Below are positions 16,913-26,064 of a stretch of 64,000 nucleotides of DNA, piece by piece. The notes under the pieces are model-generated. The model searched no databases and was not told where the DNA came from. It saw only the letters and a program-made list of their open reading frames with translations. Every line of letters begins with the position of its first letter. The first letter of the stretch is position 1. The DNA is taken from contig DCUQ01000009.1 in assembly GCA_002327865.1 (NCBI GenBank), positions 331,064 to 395,063 on the forward strand, read 5' to 3'. The stretch comes from Syntrophaceae bacterium UBA2210. GTDB taxonomy: Bacteria; Desulfobacterota; Syntrophia; Syntrophales; UBA2210. The position numbers and the translations under genes were made by a program.

Positions 16913-17971
16913 TCATATTACATGGATCGGGTTTGAAAATATCCACGGCCTGTATCTGCCCCAAACCCTGCTATATGCTTCGGCCCTGTAGCAACCCTTT
17001 CCCGATATCCGACAAGTCATCTCTTTGCCGACCATCTCCGCAAACACACCACCGTCTTTTATGATACGGATCCTGCCCGTTTCAGGGATCGCGACATCCA
17101 GAGAAGCATCCTCTTTCAGGACAAATTCGTCCCCCATCGTAGCCTCCCGCTCCGAATCTCGCAAAGAAAGAGAAAATCCCCGCGCATCGCGGAAATATTC
17201 CATGGCTATATACGCCCGTCCTTTCTTGAGCGTTCTTAAGATGGCACTGATATCTTCTTCAGCGTTTCCTGTCAGGGGGTTATCCAACAACAGATGCGTC
17301 CTTACGAACCGGAATGCCTTTTTAAATGGGAAAATTCCCATGGGAATGCCAAACATCTTCCGCTGCGTGTCGTGGTTATCCAATTCACCGATGCCCACAA
17401 CTTTTCTTTCACGATTCAGCCGGTCCCACCGCTTGAGGGTTACACCCCTGGGGCCGCGTAAAACATACGCGGGAAACAGATACGCGACCAGCGCTCCAGG
17501 CATGCTTTTCAGCGCGGATTGCCAGTCGGTCATAAAATCCCACACCCCCATTCCCGTATAGCCGGATACCGACCATTCCTGCCACGGGAAATGTTTCACG
17601 TGAAACATTTCCGTACCTTCATGATCCGGATGCGCGATAAATCCGATACCTCCGAGTGCATTCACCCTTTCGATAACATCCTGCGGCCTGCATTCCGTGT
17701 CGTTTTCGTCTGCGATGATCTCTTCATCCATGCCGAACGCGAGATAATGGTTGAATCGCGGCGATATTTCCTGACCCACTACAAGAAGAACTTTGTCGTG
17801 CCATCGCTCCCATCCGTCTTTTTTTGCGCCTAACGTCGAATGGTCCGTAAGCATCAGCACATCTATGCCGTTTTCGCGGGCTGCCTGTATAATATCCGCG
17901 ATGGGGACATTTCCATCGAAAGAATAAGAGGAATGAAAATGAATGACTCCCGTATAATCGTATAATTTCAC
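16913..17971 (-). CDS. PHP domain-containing phosphoesterase-like protein
   Basis: A 352-residue protein with a PHP fold, a metal-dependent phosphoesterase domain. Metal-binding motifs are HFHSSYSFDG near the start, LMLTDHSTLG, GIGFIAHPDHEG and GIGELDNHD. The rest (about 240-352) is a mixed beta domain. It starts at GTG 17971, with GAGGG about 6 nt upstream. The coding region holds a perfect parS site (17592-17607), read in this gene as the residues MFHVKHF. It is the last of the minus-strand run and is convergent to yjbQ. Its substrate is unknown; this is distinct from the PHP domains of DNA polymerases. Confidence 0.87.
   Translation of the reverse strand: MKLYDYTGVIHFHSSYSFDGNVPIADIIQAARENGIDVLMLTDHSTLGAKKDGWERWHDKVLLVVGQEISPRFNHYLAFGMDEEIIADENDTECRPQDVIERVNALGGIGFIAHPDHEGTEMFHVKHFPWQEWSVSGYTGMGVWDFMTDWQSALKSMPGALVAYLFPAYVLRGPRGVTLKRWDRLNRERKVVGIGELDNHDTQRKMFGIPMGIFPFKKAFRFVRTHLLLDNPLTGNAEEDISAILRTLKKGRAYIAMEYFRDARGFSLSLRDSEREATMGDEFVLKEDASLDVAIPETGRIRIIKDGGVFAEMVGKEMTCRISGKGCYRAEAYSRVWGRYRPWIFSNPIHVI
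17592..17607. promoter_or_regulatory. parS: parS centromere site (perfect 16-mer palindrome)
   Basis: TGTTTCACGTGAAACA is the canonical ParB/Spo0J-binding parS sequence, with a perfect palindrome. It lies inside the PHP-domain gene, about 6.8 kb from the start of parA. Being chromosomal and close to the parAB operon and dnaA, it should seed the ParB complex for origin segregation. I saw no second full match in this window. Confidence 0.93.
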
Positions 17972-18067
17972 AACGCCCTCGATTAATACGCCCCCGGTTT
18001 AATAAAAAATCCGGATCTGACGCTGCTGCGCACCCTGCCGAAATCGAAACTCTTCGCGAATGCCATT

Positions 18068-18718
18068 TTACGCCGGTTTCAGCCCGTCGAGTGGACAACC
18101 GCTGCAAAGCGGCTCTCGCCTGCAGAAATACTTGCCCGTATTTACAAGCAGGGCATGGTATTGATTATACAGGGATGCGTCCCGCGGAAGGTTGTCCATG
18201 AAAAGCGACTGTATTTCCTTATAACTCCAGGCCGGCGTAATGATATTATGACGCTCCAGTATTCTGCGGGTATAGGCATCGACGACAAAAACCGGTTTGC
18301 CGACACTATAAAGCAGTATGCTGTCCGCCGTTTCCTCTCCGATCCCGCTGACATCCAGTAATTTTCGCCGCAGTGCCCATGGCTCTTCTTCAAACATCCG
18401 TTCCATCCTGCCCTCAAACGATTCCTGCAGGAACAGGAGAAACGCCTTCAGCCGCTTTGTCTTTACATTGTAATATCCGGAAGGCCGTATAAGATCGGCA
18501 ACGATATTATCATCCGCCGCATAAAGCCTAAGCGGGTCGAGGAGATCGGCCGCTTTCAACCGGCTTATGGCAATCTCTACATTTTTCCAGTTTGTATTCT
18601 GGGTCAGAATCGCTCCGACGGCAACTTCGAAAGGAGTCTCTCCCGGCCACCAGTTAAGCTCGCCGAAATGCTCATTAAGAATTTCATAAACATTGGACAG
18701 TTTCTCATGCAACCGCAT
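18068..18718 (-). CDS. endonuclease III-related DNA glycosylase, MagIII-like
   Basis: A 217-residue HhH-GPD protein, the group that includes the 3-methyladenine glycosylase MagIII. It begins with LSNVYEILNEHFG and has the HhH segment VSGIGEETADSILLYS and the catalytic Asp in VFVVDAYTRRIL. The Lys used by bifunctional endonuclease III is Glu here, so it is likely a monofunctional glycosylase. The C terminus carries only three of the four Fe-S Cys residues (C-X5-C-X2-C), then stops. The start at 18718 was chosen over 18769 because of the family N terminus. On the minus strand it follows htrA after a 288-nt gap. Confidence 0.86.
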   Translation of the reverse strand: MRLHEKLSNVYEILNEHFGELNWWPGETPFEVAVGAILTQNTNWKNVEIAISRLKAADLLDPLRLYAADDNIVADLIRPSGYYNVKTKRLKAFLLFLQESFEGRMERMFEEEPWALRRKLLDVSGIGEETADSILLYSVGKPVFVVDAYTRRILERHNIITPAWSYKEIQSLFMDNLPRDASLYNQYHALLVNTGKYFCRREPLCSGCPLDGLKPA

Positions 18719-18842
18719 TATTAAAAACCACCGGTCAAAAAAGTGAATCCCGCATACAATACGGAGCAATCGCTAATAAATAAAGGGGAAATAGAAGGCA
18801 TATCCCGTTAAAAATATTACCTTTAAAACATGCACGCGCATA

Positions 18843-18878
18843 TTGATACGCAGCAGGGAGTTCTCTGCTGCGTATCAA
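18843..18878. repeat. perfect 14-bp hairpin after htrA
   Basis: TTGATACGCAGCAG (18843-18856) pairs perfectly with CTGCTGCGTATCAA (18865-18878) around an 8-nt loop. It sits in the 288-nt gap between the end of htrA (minus) and the MagIII-like gene and could stop the htrA transcript, but there is no U-run on either strand. The outer TTGATACG is shared with the terminator at 40972. No ORF is convincing in the rest of the gap. Confidence 0.6.
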
Positions 18879-19006
18879 AGATATGTTGACTGATTATGGT
18901 AAGTTGCAAACCTTATCATGAAAGAATTCTTCAGCGAGTCACGCGTAACAAGAGCCCATCGGATTCTGTCTGTTTAACTTTGATTGCCGGGCCTGGCCCG
19001 TTCCTG

Positions 19007-20506
19007 TCACTGTTTCCTCATTACGGCAAAAGACTTTGCTTTCCCTCGCTGTATAAGCACCAGGACAGTATCCTCGGAATCGGCAACCGCCTTTTCCATG
19101 GCTTCCTGATAATCTTTCATCGACGATATTTCCGATTTGTTAATCTGCCGTATGATATCACCCGACCTGATAGACGCCTCATCCGCCGGACTGCCGCTTT
19201 GCACCTGCGCAATAATGACTCCTTTCAGATTTGACAGTCCGAAATGTTCTGCAATTTCGGGTGTTATAGCCTGCACCGTCATACCCAGATACTCTTTACC
19301 TTCCGGAGTTTCATCCTCTGTCAAGTCTTTGCTCTCCGGGCGCTCCATAACTTTAACCGTAAAAATCTTCTGCTTCCCGTCCCGCAAAACCTTAATTTTC
19401 ACCCGCTCGCCGACTGTGATTCCGGCAACTATTTTTATAAGTTCATGCGTATTTTTGACGATTTTCCCATCGATTTCGATAATAACGTCTCCGGTCTTCA
19501 TACCGGCCTTATCGGCAGGATCTCCCTTGAACACGTCGGAGACAAGCGCGCCTTCCGCCTTTTCCAGTTGAAGGTTTTTCGCGATATCTTCCGTTATTGC
19601 CTGTACCTGCACACCAAGCCAGCCACGTACAACTTTTCCTTCCGTTCTAAGATCCGACAGAATATCCTTTGCCATGTCGACAGGTATGGCAAAACCTATA
19701 CCCTGCCCCTGGGCAACAATCGCCGTGTTGATTCCGACAACTTCTCCATCCAGATTAAAAAGTGGCCCCCCGCTGTTTCCGGGATTTATGGAAGCATCCG
19801 TCTGGATAAAGTCATCGTAAGGCCCGGCCCCTATGACTCTCCCCTTGGCACTGACAATCCCTGCCGTTACCGTCTGCGAAAGGCCGAAAGGGTTTCCGAT
19901 GGCGATAACCCAGTCCCCGACGCGTAACTTTGATGAATCGCCGAGAGTGACGACCGGAAGACCGTTATCGGGTTCTATTTTCAGAAGAGCTATATCTGTA
20001 TTTTTATCCCGGCCCTTTACCGTGGCATTATATTCCTTTCCGTTAGACAATTTGACCACGATCGTATCGGCCTTTTCAACCACATGATTATTAGTGAAAA
20101 TATAGCCATCCTTGCTGATAATAAAACCGGACCCCAGGCTTCTCTGTTTGAATTCCCGCTCCGGCGTATCTCCGAAAAATCGTCTAAAAAATTCGTCTCC
20201 ACCAAAAAATCTGTTAAACCGGGGGTCATTGAAAGGAGATTGGAACCCCCCGGAGGTAACCGTTTTTGTCGTGCTTATATTTACAACCGCCGGCTGTAAT
20301 TTCTCCACGAGATCGGCAAGCGACGACGGGATCCCGTGTATATCCGTACTCGTCGTCGGAGCCGCGATGGCATAACGTGAAGTAACTTTTAAAGATACGT
20401 TTGAAAAATGTATGGTGCCGACGAAGGAAATAATAAAAACCGCTATGAGAAACGACACCGAAACCAGTAAAAACTTTTTCCTTTTCTTCGTGCCTTCAGA
20501 ATTCAT
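19007..20506 (-). CDS. degP: periplasmic serine protease Do/HtrA family
   Basis: Envelope quality-control protease and chaperone, 499 residues. An N-terminal hydrophobic signal or anchor is at about 11-33. The trypsin-like domain has the catalytic triad His141 (TNNHVV), Asp171 (NTDIALL) and Ser245 (NPGNSGGP). Two PDZ domains follow, at about 280-375 and 390-490, each with the GDVI/GDII signature. The start was set at 20506, preceded by GGAGGG with a 6-nt gap, not at 20530. It lies after the FAH gene in the same direction (47-nt gap), so it probably belongs to the hldD-led transcript. Family proteins such as DegP and MucD respond to misfolded outer-membrane proteins. Confidence 0.95.
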   Translation of the reverse strand: MNSEGTKKRKKFLLVSVSFLIAVFIISFVGTIHFSNVSLKVTSRYAIAAPTTSTDIHGIPSSLADLVEKLQPAVVNISTTKTVTSGGFQSPFNDPRFNRFFGGDEFFRRFFGDTPEREFKQRSLGSGFIISKDGYIFTNNHVVEKADTIVVKLSNGKEYNATVKGRDKNTDIALLKIEPDNGLPVVTLGDSSKLRVGDWVIAIGNPFGLSQTVTAGIVSAKGRVIGAGPYDDFIQTDASINPGNSGGPLFNLDGEVVGINTAIVAQGQGIGFAIPVDMAKDILSDLRTEGKVVRGWLGVQVQAITEDIAKNLQLEKAEGALVSDVFKGDPADKAGMKTGDVIIEIDGKIVKNTHELIKIVAGITVGERVKIKVLRDGKQKIFTVKVMERPESKDLTEDETPEGKEYLGMTVQAITPEIAEHFGLSNLKGVIIAQVQSGSPADEASIRSGDIIRQINKSEISSMKDYQEAMEKAVADSEDTVLVLIQRGKAKSFAVMRKQ

Positions 20507-20553
20507 CCAAACCCTCCAATTTTTTAACAATCCACTGCAGAGCGAACTGCCTG

Positions 20554-21357
20554 TTATTCCCCCCTCACCTGATTTGTAAGTTTACCGATATTTTCGATGG
20601 AAACGGTGATACTGTCACCATCTTTAAGGAACACCGGCGGAACCCTTGTAAATCCGACTCCTTCCGGCGTCCCCGTTAGAATAACCGTCCCTGGCAACAA
20701 CGTCATGGAACAACTGAGGTTACTGATTATCGTGGCAATGTCGGCAAGCATGTCCGATGTATTTGAATCCTGCATGACTTTACCATTGAGTATTGAGCGA
20801 ATCCTCAGGTTGTCCGCATTTTTTACTTCACCTCTTGTTACTATATATGGTCCTATCGGACAAAACGTGTCAAAGCTTTTCCCCCGTGCCCATTGTCCCT
20901 TCTGCTTATGAAGCTGCCAGTCACGGGCACTGATATCATTGGCACAGGTGTATCCCAGCACATATTGTTCCGCATCGCCGGGAGAAACATTTTTTGCCTC
21001 TTTTCCAATTATTACGGCAAGTTCGGCTTCGTAATCGACTTCGTCCGGACCCGCTGCAGGCAACACGACCGGTTCGCCGTGCCCGATAAGACTGCTTGTA
21101 GCCTTAAGAAACATTACCGGCATTTCAGGCTGTTTTACCCCTGTTTCTTCCGCGTGCCTTCCATAATTCAGCCCAAGGGCAATGATATTCGGAGGGGAGA
21201 CGGGCGGTAAAAACGTTTCTATGCGTTCCACACGTTCCGATATTTTGATATCTCCAAAGATATCACCCGTGATAACCTTTGCCTGATCCGGCACCTCGAC
21301 GTCAAATGCTCCATACAGCTCTTCGCCGCTTTGCGAGCGAAATCTTATTATCTTCAT
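20554..21357 (-). CDS. fumarylacetoacetate hydrolase (FAH) family protein
   Basis: A 267-residue member of the FAH superfamily, which includes hydrolases, decarboxylases and isomerases of small keto acids such as acylpyruvates and 2-hydroxyhepta-dienedioate. The C-terminal domain has the metal ligands in DYEAELAVIIGKEAKNV and the EGVGF block, and the GYTCANDISARDWQ segment is characteristic. GGAG lies 9 nt before the ATG. Its start is 18 nt after the hldD stop, suggesting co-transcription. It may take part in aromatic or keto-acid breakdown, but the substrate cannot be assigned. Confidence 0.9.
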   Translation of the reverse strand: MKIIRFRSQSGEELYGAFDVEVPDQAKVITGDIFGDIKISERVERIETFLPPVSPPNIIALGLNYGRHAEETGVKQPEMPVMFLKATSSLIGHGEPVVLPAAGPDEVDYEAELAVIIGKEAKNVSPGDAEQYVLGYTCANDISARDWQLHKQKGQWARGKSFDTFCPIGPYIVTRGEVKNADNLRIRSILNGKVMQDSNTSDMLADIATIISNLSCSMTLLPGTVILTGTPEGVGFTRVPPVFLKDGDSITVSIENIGKLTNQVRGE

Positions 21358-21375
21358 CTCACACGCTCCAGGGTC

Positions 21376-22347
21376 CTAAAGATTCCGTTCATTTTTTCTC
21401 AGATAATTTATCACATAATCCGAGACCGCGTCTTCAAGCATGGAAAACTGTATGGAATCGTTAAGTGCGAGCAGTTTATCCATTTTCGCTTCCGTAAAGT
21501 ACTGATACTGGTTCCTGATTGATTCGGGCATTTCTATATACTCTATTTCGGGCTTTAGGTCCATCGAGGCAAATACCGCTTTCACCAGATCATTCCATGT
21601 TCTTGCGTGACCGGTGCCGAGATTGAATATCCCTGTTATTTCTCTGTTGTTAAGAAGCCACCAGATTACCTTCACACAATCTTTCACATAAATGAAATCC
21701 CGTTTTTGCTCGCCGTCACGGAAATCGGGCCTGTAGGATTTGAAAAGTTTCACCTTTCCTGTTCTACGAATCTGCTCAAAGGATTTGTGTATAACACTTC
21801 TCATGTCCCCCTTGTGATATTCGTTAGGTCCGAATACGTTAAAAAACTTAATCCCGGCAACCTTCTTTTCCAGCCCGTTCCTCAACACCCATAGATCAAA
21901 CAACTGCTTGGAATAACCGTACATATTGATGGGACGAAGTTCCGAACAGATGCTGTCATCATCTGAGAATCCTCTGGAACCGTCCCCGTATGTCGCCGCA
22001 CTGCTGGCGTAGATAAACCGGATGTCCTTTTCAACGGCCCATCGGGCGAGCTGTGCAGTGTAACGATAATTGTTCTCCATCAGGTAATCGGCATCACGTT
22101 CCGTTGTTGAAGAACATGCGCCCATATGTATTACGGCCTCAACGTCAAACGGCACTTCATCATCCAGAACCAGATCCAGGAAATCGTCTTTGTCAAGATA
22201 ATCCACAAATTTTCTGTTTACCAGGTTCTTCCATTTCGTGGATGTTCCCAGGCTGTCAACTATAACAATATCATCGATGCCTTTCTCATTAAGTTTCCAT
22301 ACAACAGCGCTTCCTATAAACCCTGCTCCCCCGGTGACTATAATCAT
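21376..22347 (-). CDS. hldD: ADP-L-glycero-D-manno-heptose 6-epimerase
   Basis: Last enzyme of ADP-heptose synthesis for the LPS inner core. It has 323 residues, the normal length. The Rossmann start IIVTGGAGFIGSAVV binds NADP, and the catalytic YGYSKQ triad is in NMYGYSKQLFD. Further family segments are GSRGFSDDD and FFNVFGPNEYHKGDM. GGGAG precedes the ATG. The presence of hldD points to a Gram-negative with heptose-containing LPS. It is the first gene of a run with the FAH gene and htrA, separated from the RNA methyltransferase gene by 212 nt. Confidence 0.95.
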   Translation of the reverse strand: MIIVTGGAGFIGSAVVWKLNEKGIDDIVIVDSLGTSTKWKNLVNRKFVDYLDKDDFLDLVLDDEVPFDVEAVIHMGACSSTTERDADYLMENNYRYTAQLARWAVEKDIRFIYASSAATYGDGSRGFSDDDSICSELRPINMYGYSKQLFDLWVLRNGLEKKVAGIKFFNVFGPNEYHKGDMRSVIHKSFEQIRRTGKVKLFKSYRPDFRDGEQKRDFIYVKDCVKVIWWLLNNREITGIFNLGTGHARTWNDLVKAVFASMDLKPEIEYIEMPESIRNQYQYFTEAKMDKLLALNDSIQFSMLEDAVSDYVINYLRKNERNL

Positions 22348-22559
22348 ATAAATCTCCCGTATGATATGCAGCTATCGACTTAACGAATGCTGCATAATCA
22401 GCTTATATTTAAAAAAGCAAATTAAGTTTACGATACGGTAATGTCAAGTTTTTTCTATCGGTTTCCGTGTGGTGTACATTATAAAAGCGCTCGCAGAACG
22501 CGGCAAATGACAGCCATAAATTTATTGAGTGACAGAAATGTATCGTGTCCGGTTACGGT

Positions 22560-23285
22560 TTATCCGATCTTACCTTTTCCATAAAGTTCGACCTGATGAC
22601 ATATGCCGAGGATGATCTTTACATCCTTGGCAAGCAGCTTCGTCCTGGAAAGGAAACGCCGCACATTCGTCATCCAATACTCAGGGTTTTGAGTCTTTAT
22701 GAAATTTATGCGTAAAAACATCTCCTGCAAATGATCATACATGGCCTCTATTTCCTCCGAAGTGGCAAGCTTCGGGGTAAAAACGGAAGTACATGCTAAG
22801 CGTGCGGTAAAAATTTCATAGCAGATTATCATTACCGCGTGAGAAAGATTGATTGATTTCAGGCTTTCCGACGTCGGGATCTTTACCAGTACATCGCAAT
22901 ACGTAAGCTCGCTGTTGGTAAGTCCCCTGTCTTCAGGACCGAAAACCAGAGCTACCTTGTTGTTTTGAGATATATCAACGATATCCTCGGCCATTTTCCC
23001 GGGATATACCATAGACCGTTTCAGGCTCGTATCTCCGGATCTTCCGGTTGTTCCGACAACATAATTGAAGGGAGCGAGGGCACGATCCAGGCTGTCGACA
23101 TATGTAATTTTCTCAACGACATCCAAAGCAAAATGCGTTGCCAGCTGTTCGATCTTTGCCCTGTCGACATCCAGGGGATTCACAACGAAAATACTGCTGA
23201 TACCCATATTTTTGGCACATCGTGCGACAGATCCGATATTACCCGGATACTTCGGTTTGTTCAGCACTATCGCCAGATTGTCCAT
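22560..23285 (-). CDS. TrmH/SpoU-family RNA 2'-O-methyltransferase, TrmJ-like
   Basis: SAM-dependent RNA methyltransferase with the SPOUT knot fold, 241 residues. Motif 1 is NKPKYPGNIGSVARCAKNM, motif 2 is ALVFGPEDRGLTN and motif 3 is SLKSINLSHAVMIICYE. The C-terminal helical extension matches the TrmJ/LasT class, which methylates tRNA position 32. The start at 23285 is supported by AAAAGG 6 nt upstream; a GTG at 23315 is also in frame. On the minus strand it is divergent from rsmG, with about 326 nt between the starts. Confidence 0.88.
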   Translation of the reverse strand: MDNLAIVLNKPKYPGNIGSVARCAKNMGISSIFVVNPLDVDRAKIEQLATHFALDVVEKITYVDSLDRALAPFNYVVGTTGRSGDTSLKRSMVYPGKMAEDIVDISQNNKVALVFGPEDRGLTNSELTYCDVLVKIPTSESLKSINLSHAVMIICYEIFTARLACTSVFTPKLATSEEIEAMYDHLQEMFLRINFIKTQNPEYWMTNVRRFLSRTKLLAKDVKIILGICHQVELYGKGKIG

Positions 23286-23342
23286 TTTTGCCTTTTCCAA
23301 TTTATTTCCTTTCACCGGTTTATTGTTGCATGAAACCCGTTC

Positions 23343-23590
23343 TTATTCTAACATGAACAACCGATCGGGCAGTATACCACACCGATCAGGGCCTGTCGAC
23401 GACAGATAGATGCCTTTCAGGTACCCGGGTTTCAGTTTATAGCTGACCGAATCACCCCAAACCGGTCCGGCACCGTTGTAGTTGCGGAAGCCCGGGCTGA
23501 TTTCCTGAGAGAAAGCCCTCTTTCAACATACTTTGTCGCATCTCGCATCCCTCCAACAATAAAGGGACGAGACCGTACCAATGCCTCCAT
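23343..23590 (-). pseudogene. possible decayed reading frame in the trmJ-rsmG gap
   Basis: The 326-nt gap between trmJ and rsmG holds two minus-strand frames that join into one protein-like stretch if a CT dinucleotide is removed near 23510. The first begins at ATG 23590 (RPFIVGGMRDATKYVERGLS), and the second runs to a TAA at 23343 (SQEISPGFRNYNGAGPVWG and later GYLKGIYLSSTGPDRCG). Composition looks coding, but I do not recognise a family and neither frame has a ribosome binding site. The stretch could be a frameshifted remnant or chance. Confidence 0.3.
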
Positions 23591-23611
23591 CACGTGTATG
23601 CGCAGGTTACA

Positions 23612-24274
23612 ATGAAAGAATTCAAACGAATAATCTCCAGAGCCTCTGAAGATATCGGCATAATACTAACCGATCGCGAAATAGAACGTTTAACGACCTA
23701 TCACAGAGAGCTGCTTTTCTGGAACGAAAAGATGTCGCTTATCTCAATAAAATCTCCGCTTGACGTGCCGAAACACTTCATCGATTCTCTGACCGCCGTA
23801 GAATGCATAAAAAACGAGCACGCACGCCTGCTTGACATAGGAACAGGGGCAGGTCTTCCCGGTATTCCTCTGAAGATAAAAATGGAGTCTCTTACGGTAA
23901 CTCTTATGGATTCATCGCGTAAAAAGACCTCTTTTCTCAAGGGTGTTATACGCAAGCTCGGGCTGAATGACATCTTCGTCGTAAACAGGAGGGCGGAATC
24001 ACTGACAGATGATAAGCATTACCGGGGATCTTTCGATGTCGTCATATCACGGGCCGCATTCAAAATTCCTTATCTTCTAACTCTCGGAAGTTCCTTCCTG
24101 TCCGAAGGCGGGACACTCGTGGCCATGAAAGGGAAAAACGCGGATGTTGAACTTGAAGAATCTGCGAATGCTGTCAGAGAAACGGGTTTCGCACTGTCGG
24201 GTTACCACGAAATTAAACTGCCTGTAACCGGTGAATTAAGAAAAATTCTATGCTTTAATAAGATTTCCTTATAA
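23612..24274 (+). CDS. rsmG: 16S rRNA (guanine527-N7)-methyltransferase RsmG
   Basis: Methylates N7 of G527 in 16S rRNA, a position tied to streptomycin response. The 220-residue protein has the SAM-binding ARLLDIGTGAGLPGIPLKI block, the TLMDSSRKKTSFLKG segment and the VVISRAAF motif. It is followed by parA, parB and dnaA, a gene order (gidB-parA-parB-dnaA) seen around many chromosomal origins. An in-frame GTG at 23594 would add six residues; the ATG at 23612 has AGG upstream. The 122-nt gap to parA contains an AAAGGGGT/ACCCCTTT inverted repeat (24293-24335) that could be a terminator or an operator. Confidence 0.95.
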   Translation: MKEFKRIISRASEDIGIILTDREIERLTTYHRELLFWNEKMSLISIKSPLDVPKHFIDSLTAVECIKNEHARLLDIGTGAGLPGIPLKIKMESLTVTLMDSSRKKTSFLKGVIRKLGLNDIFVVNRRAESLTDDKHYRGSFDVVISRAAFKIPYLLTLGSSFLSEGGTLVAMKGKNADVELEESANAVRETGFALSGYHEIKLPVTGELRKILCFNKISL

Positions 24275-24395
24275 ACAATTCGTACTCAGACAAAAGGGGT
24301 AAGATCCTAAATTACTGCTTCTAAAAAACCCCTTTGTATGCTATTGTCAGCGGGTCGGATCGCTTTTTTTAATCCTGAGGTATTTTCCTGAAAAA

Positions 24396-25166
24396 ATGAG
24401 AAAAATCATATGCATAGCAAATCAAAAAGGGGGGGTGGGTAAAACCACGACTGCTATCAATCTTGCAGCTTCCCTGGCTGTCGCGGAAAAGAAAACTCTT
24501 CTGATAGATTCTGATCCTCAGGGTAACGCTACAAGCGGTGTCGGTATAAACCCGGATACGCTGTATGAAAAAAATCTCTACTATGCCATGGTCCGGGACG
24601 CTTCATTTGAAGAAGTTGTATTCAATACACAGATTCCTACTCTTGACATTATTCCATCCAACCGGGATCTGATCGGTGTGGAGGTAGAATTCGTATCTCT
24701 CAGCAACAGGGAAAAGAAACTTAGAAATTTTCTTAAAACAATTGACACCTCTTACGAATTTATTATAGTTGATTGTCCTCCTTCACTTGGATTTTTGACT
24801 GTTAATGCTCTTGTCGCTTCCGATTTACTCATTATTCCACTGCAATGTGAATATTTCGCGCTGGAAGGAGTGGGGAATCTGCTGAACAACATCAAACTCG
24901 TACAGACACGGCTCAATCCGTCTCTGTCGCTGGCTGGTATATTACTTACCATGTTTGACCAGAGAAACCGGCTTTCCCATCAGGTTGCTGATGAAGCGAG
25001 AGCTTTCTTCGGGTCTAACGTATTTAAAACCATCATCCCGAGAAACGTAAGGCTTTCCGAATGCCCAAGTCACGGATTGCCGATTATACTGTACGATATA
25101 AAATCCAGCGGTGCCATTTCATACATGGCACTGGCAAGAGAAATCATGGATAACGGAAGGATATAA
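24396..25166 (+). CDS. parA: chromosome partitioning ATPase ParA/Soj
   Basis: Walker-type ATPase that moves ParB-parS complexes and can regulate DnaA. It has 256 residues. The deviant Walker A is at KGGVGKTTTAINLA (residues 11-24) with the signature Lys, switch I follows at IDSDPQGNATSGV, and Walker B is at FIIVDCPPSLG. The length and lack of an N-terminal HTH match the chromosomal Soj type rather than plasmid ParA. The stop TAA overlaps the parB ATG by one base. No strong ribosome binding site precedes the start at 24396. Confidence 0.96.
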   Translation: MRKIICIANQKGGVGKTTTAINLAASLAVAEKKTLLIDSDPQGNATSGVGINPDTLYEKNLYYAMVRDASFEEVVFNTQIPTLDIIPSNRDLIGVEVEFVSLSNREKKLRNFLKTIDTSYEFIIVDCPPSLGFLTVNALVASDLLIIPLQCEYFALEGVGNLLNNIKLVQTRLNPSLSLAGILLTMFDQRNRLSHQVADEARAFFGSNVFKTIIPRNVRLSECPSHGLPIILYDIKSSGAISYMALAREIMDNGRI

Positions 25167-26023
25167 TGTCTAAGAAAAATGCCTTGGGAAAGGGGCTCGG
25201 TGCTATTTTCACCGACCTTATGAATGACCCCTCTGAGAAACCGAAATTCGCCATGTGCGGAATCGAGGAGTTATCTCCAAACAGGTTCCAGCCTCGCAAG
25301 ATTTTTGACGGAAAAGAACAAAAAAATCTTGTAACTTCCATTAAGAAAAATGGCATGTTGCAACCGATTGTTGTGAGAAAATCCGAATCGGGTTACGAAA
25401 TTATCGCGGGGGAACGAAGATGGAGAGCCGCACAGGCCGCCGGATTAGCGGATGTTCCGATCGTTATCCGGCATAATACAAAAGATATAGATGTGGCGGA
25501 ATTGTCCCTTGTTGAAAATATACAACGTGAAGAGTTGAACCCTATAGAAGAATCCGAAGCCTATCACACCCTTATTAAAAATTTTCACCTTTCCCAGGAT
25601 GAAATATCATCACGTGTCGGAAAGGAACGCTCAACCATAGCAAATTCCCTGCGCCTGATGAATCTTCCCACAGAAGCAAAAAGCGCGCTGATAAAAAAAG
25701 ATATTTCCGCAGGACATGCAAGAGCTGTTTTATCAATCGATTCGCCGGAAAAGCAGATCTTGTTACTGAGGGAAATTATAAAGAAAAAACTCAGTGTCAG
25801 GGAAGCGGAAAAACTGGCTAAAACCATCGATTCCTCTCGCAAAAAGAAACAACCCTTGAAAAAAGATGTTTATATTCAAGCTCTTGAGAATCAAATATCT
25901 GAAAGGTTAATGGCAAAAGCACAGATAAAACAATTAAAGAGCGGCGGCATTATAGAAATCAGATTCTCATCCACAGACGACTTAAATCGATTATTGAACA
26001 TGATTATGAACGAAGGGGTTTAG
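25166..26023 (+). CDS. parB: chromosome partitioning protein ParB/Spo0J
   Basis: CTP-dependent DNA clamp that loads at parS and spreads along DNA. It has 285 residues. After a short basic tail (KKNALGKGLGAIF, the ParA-activating region), the ParB/Srx domain has the GERRWRAAQAAGL motif that binds CTP and NIQREELNPIEE. A HTH region follows (FHLSQDEISSRVGKERSTIANSLR). The C-terminal dimer domain covers the last 50 residues. It is coupled to parA by a one-base overlap. The only perfect parS in the window is at 17592. Confidence 0.96.
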   Translation: MSKKNALGKGLGAIFTDLMNDPSEKPKFAMCGIEELSPNRFQPRKIFDGKEQKNLVTSIKKNGMLQPIVVRKSESGYEIIAGERRWRAAQAAGLADVPIVIRHNTKDIDVAELSLVENIQREELNPIEESEAYHTLIKNFHLSQDEISSRVGKERSTIANSLRLMNLPTEAKSALIKKDISAGHARAVLSIDSPEKQILLLREIIKKKLSVREAEKLAKTIDSSRKKKQPLKKDVYIQALENQISERLMAKAQIKQLKSGGIIEIRFSSTDDLNRLLNMIMNEGV

Positions 26024-26064
26024 TAGTCGGTATGATTACATAAATATATGTGCCCAGAAAAATC

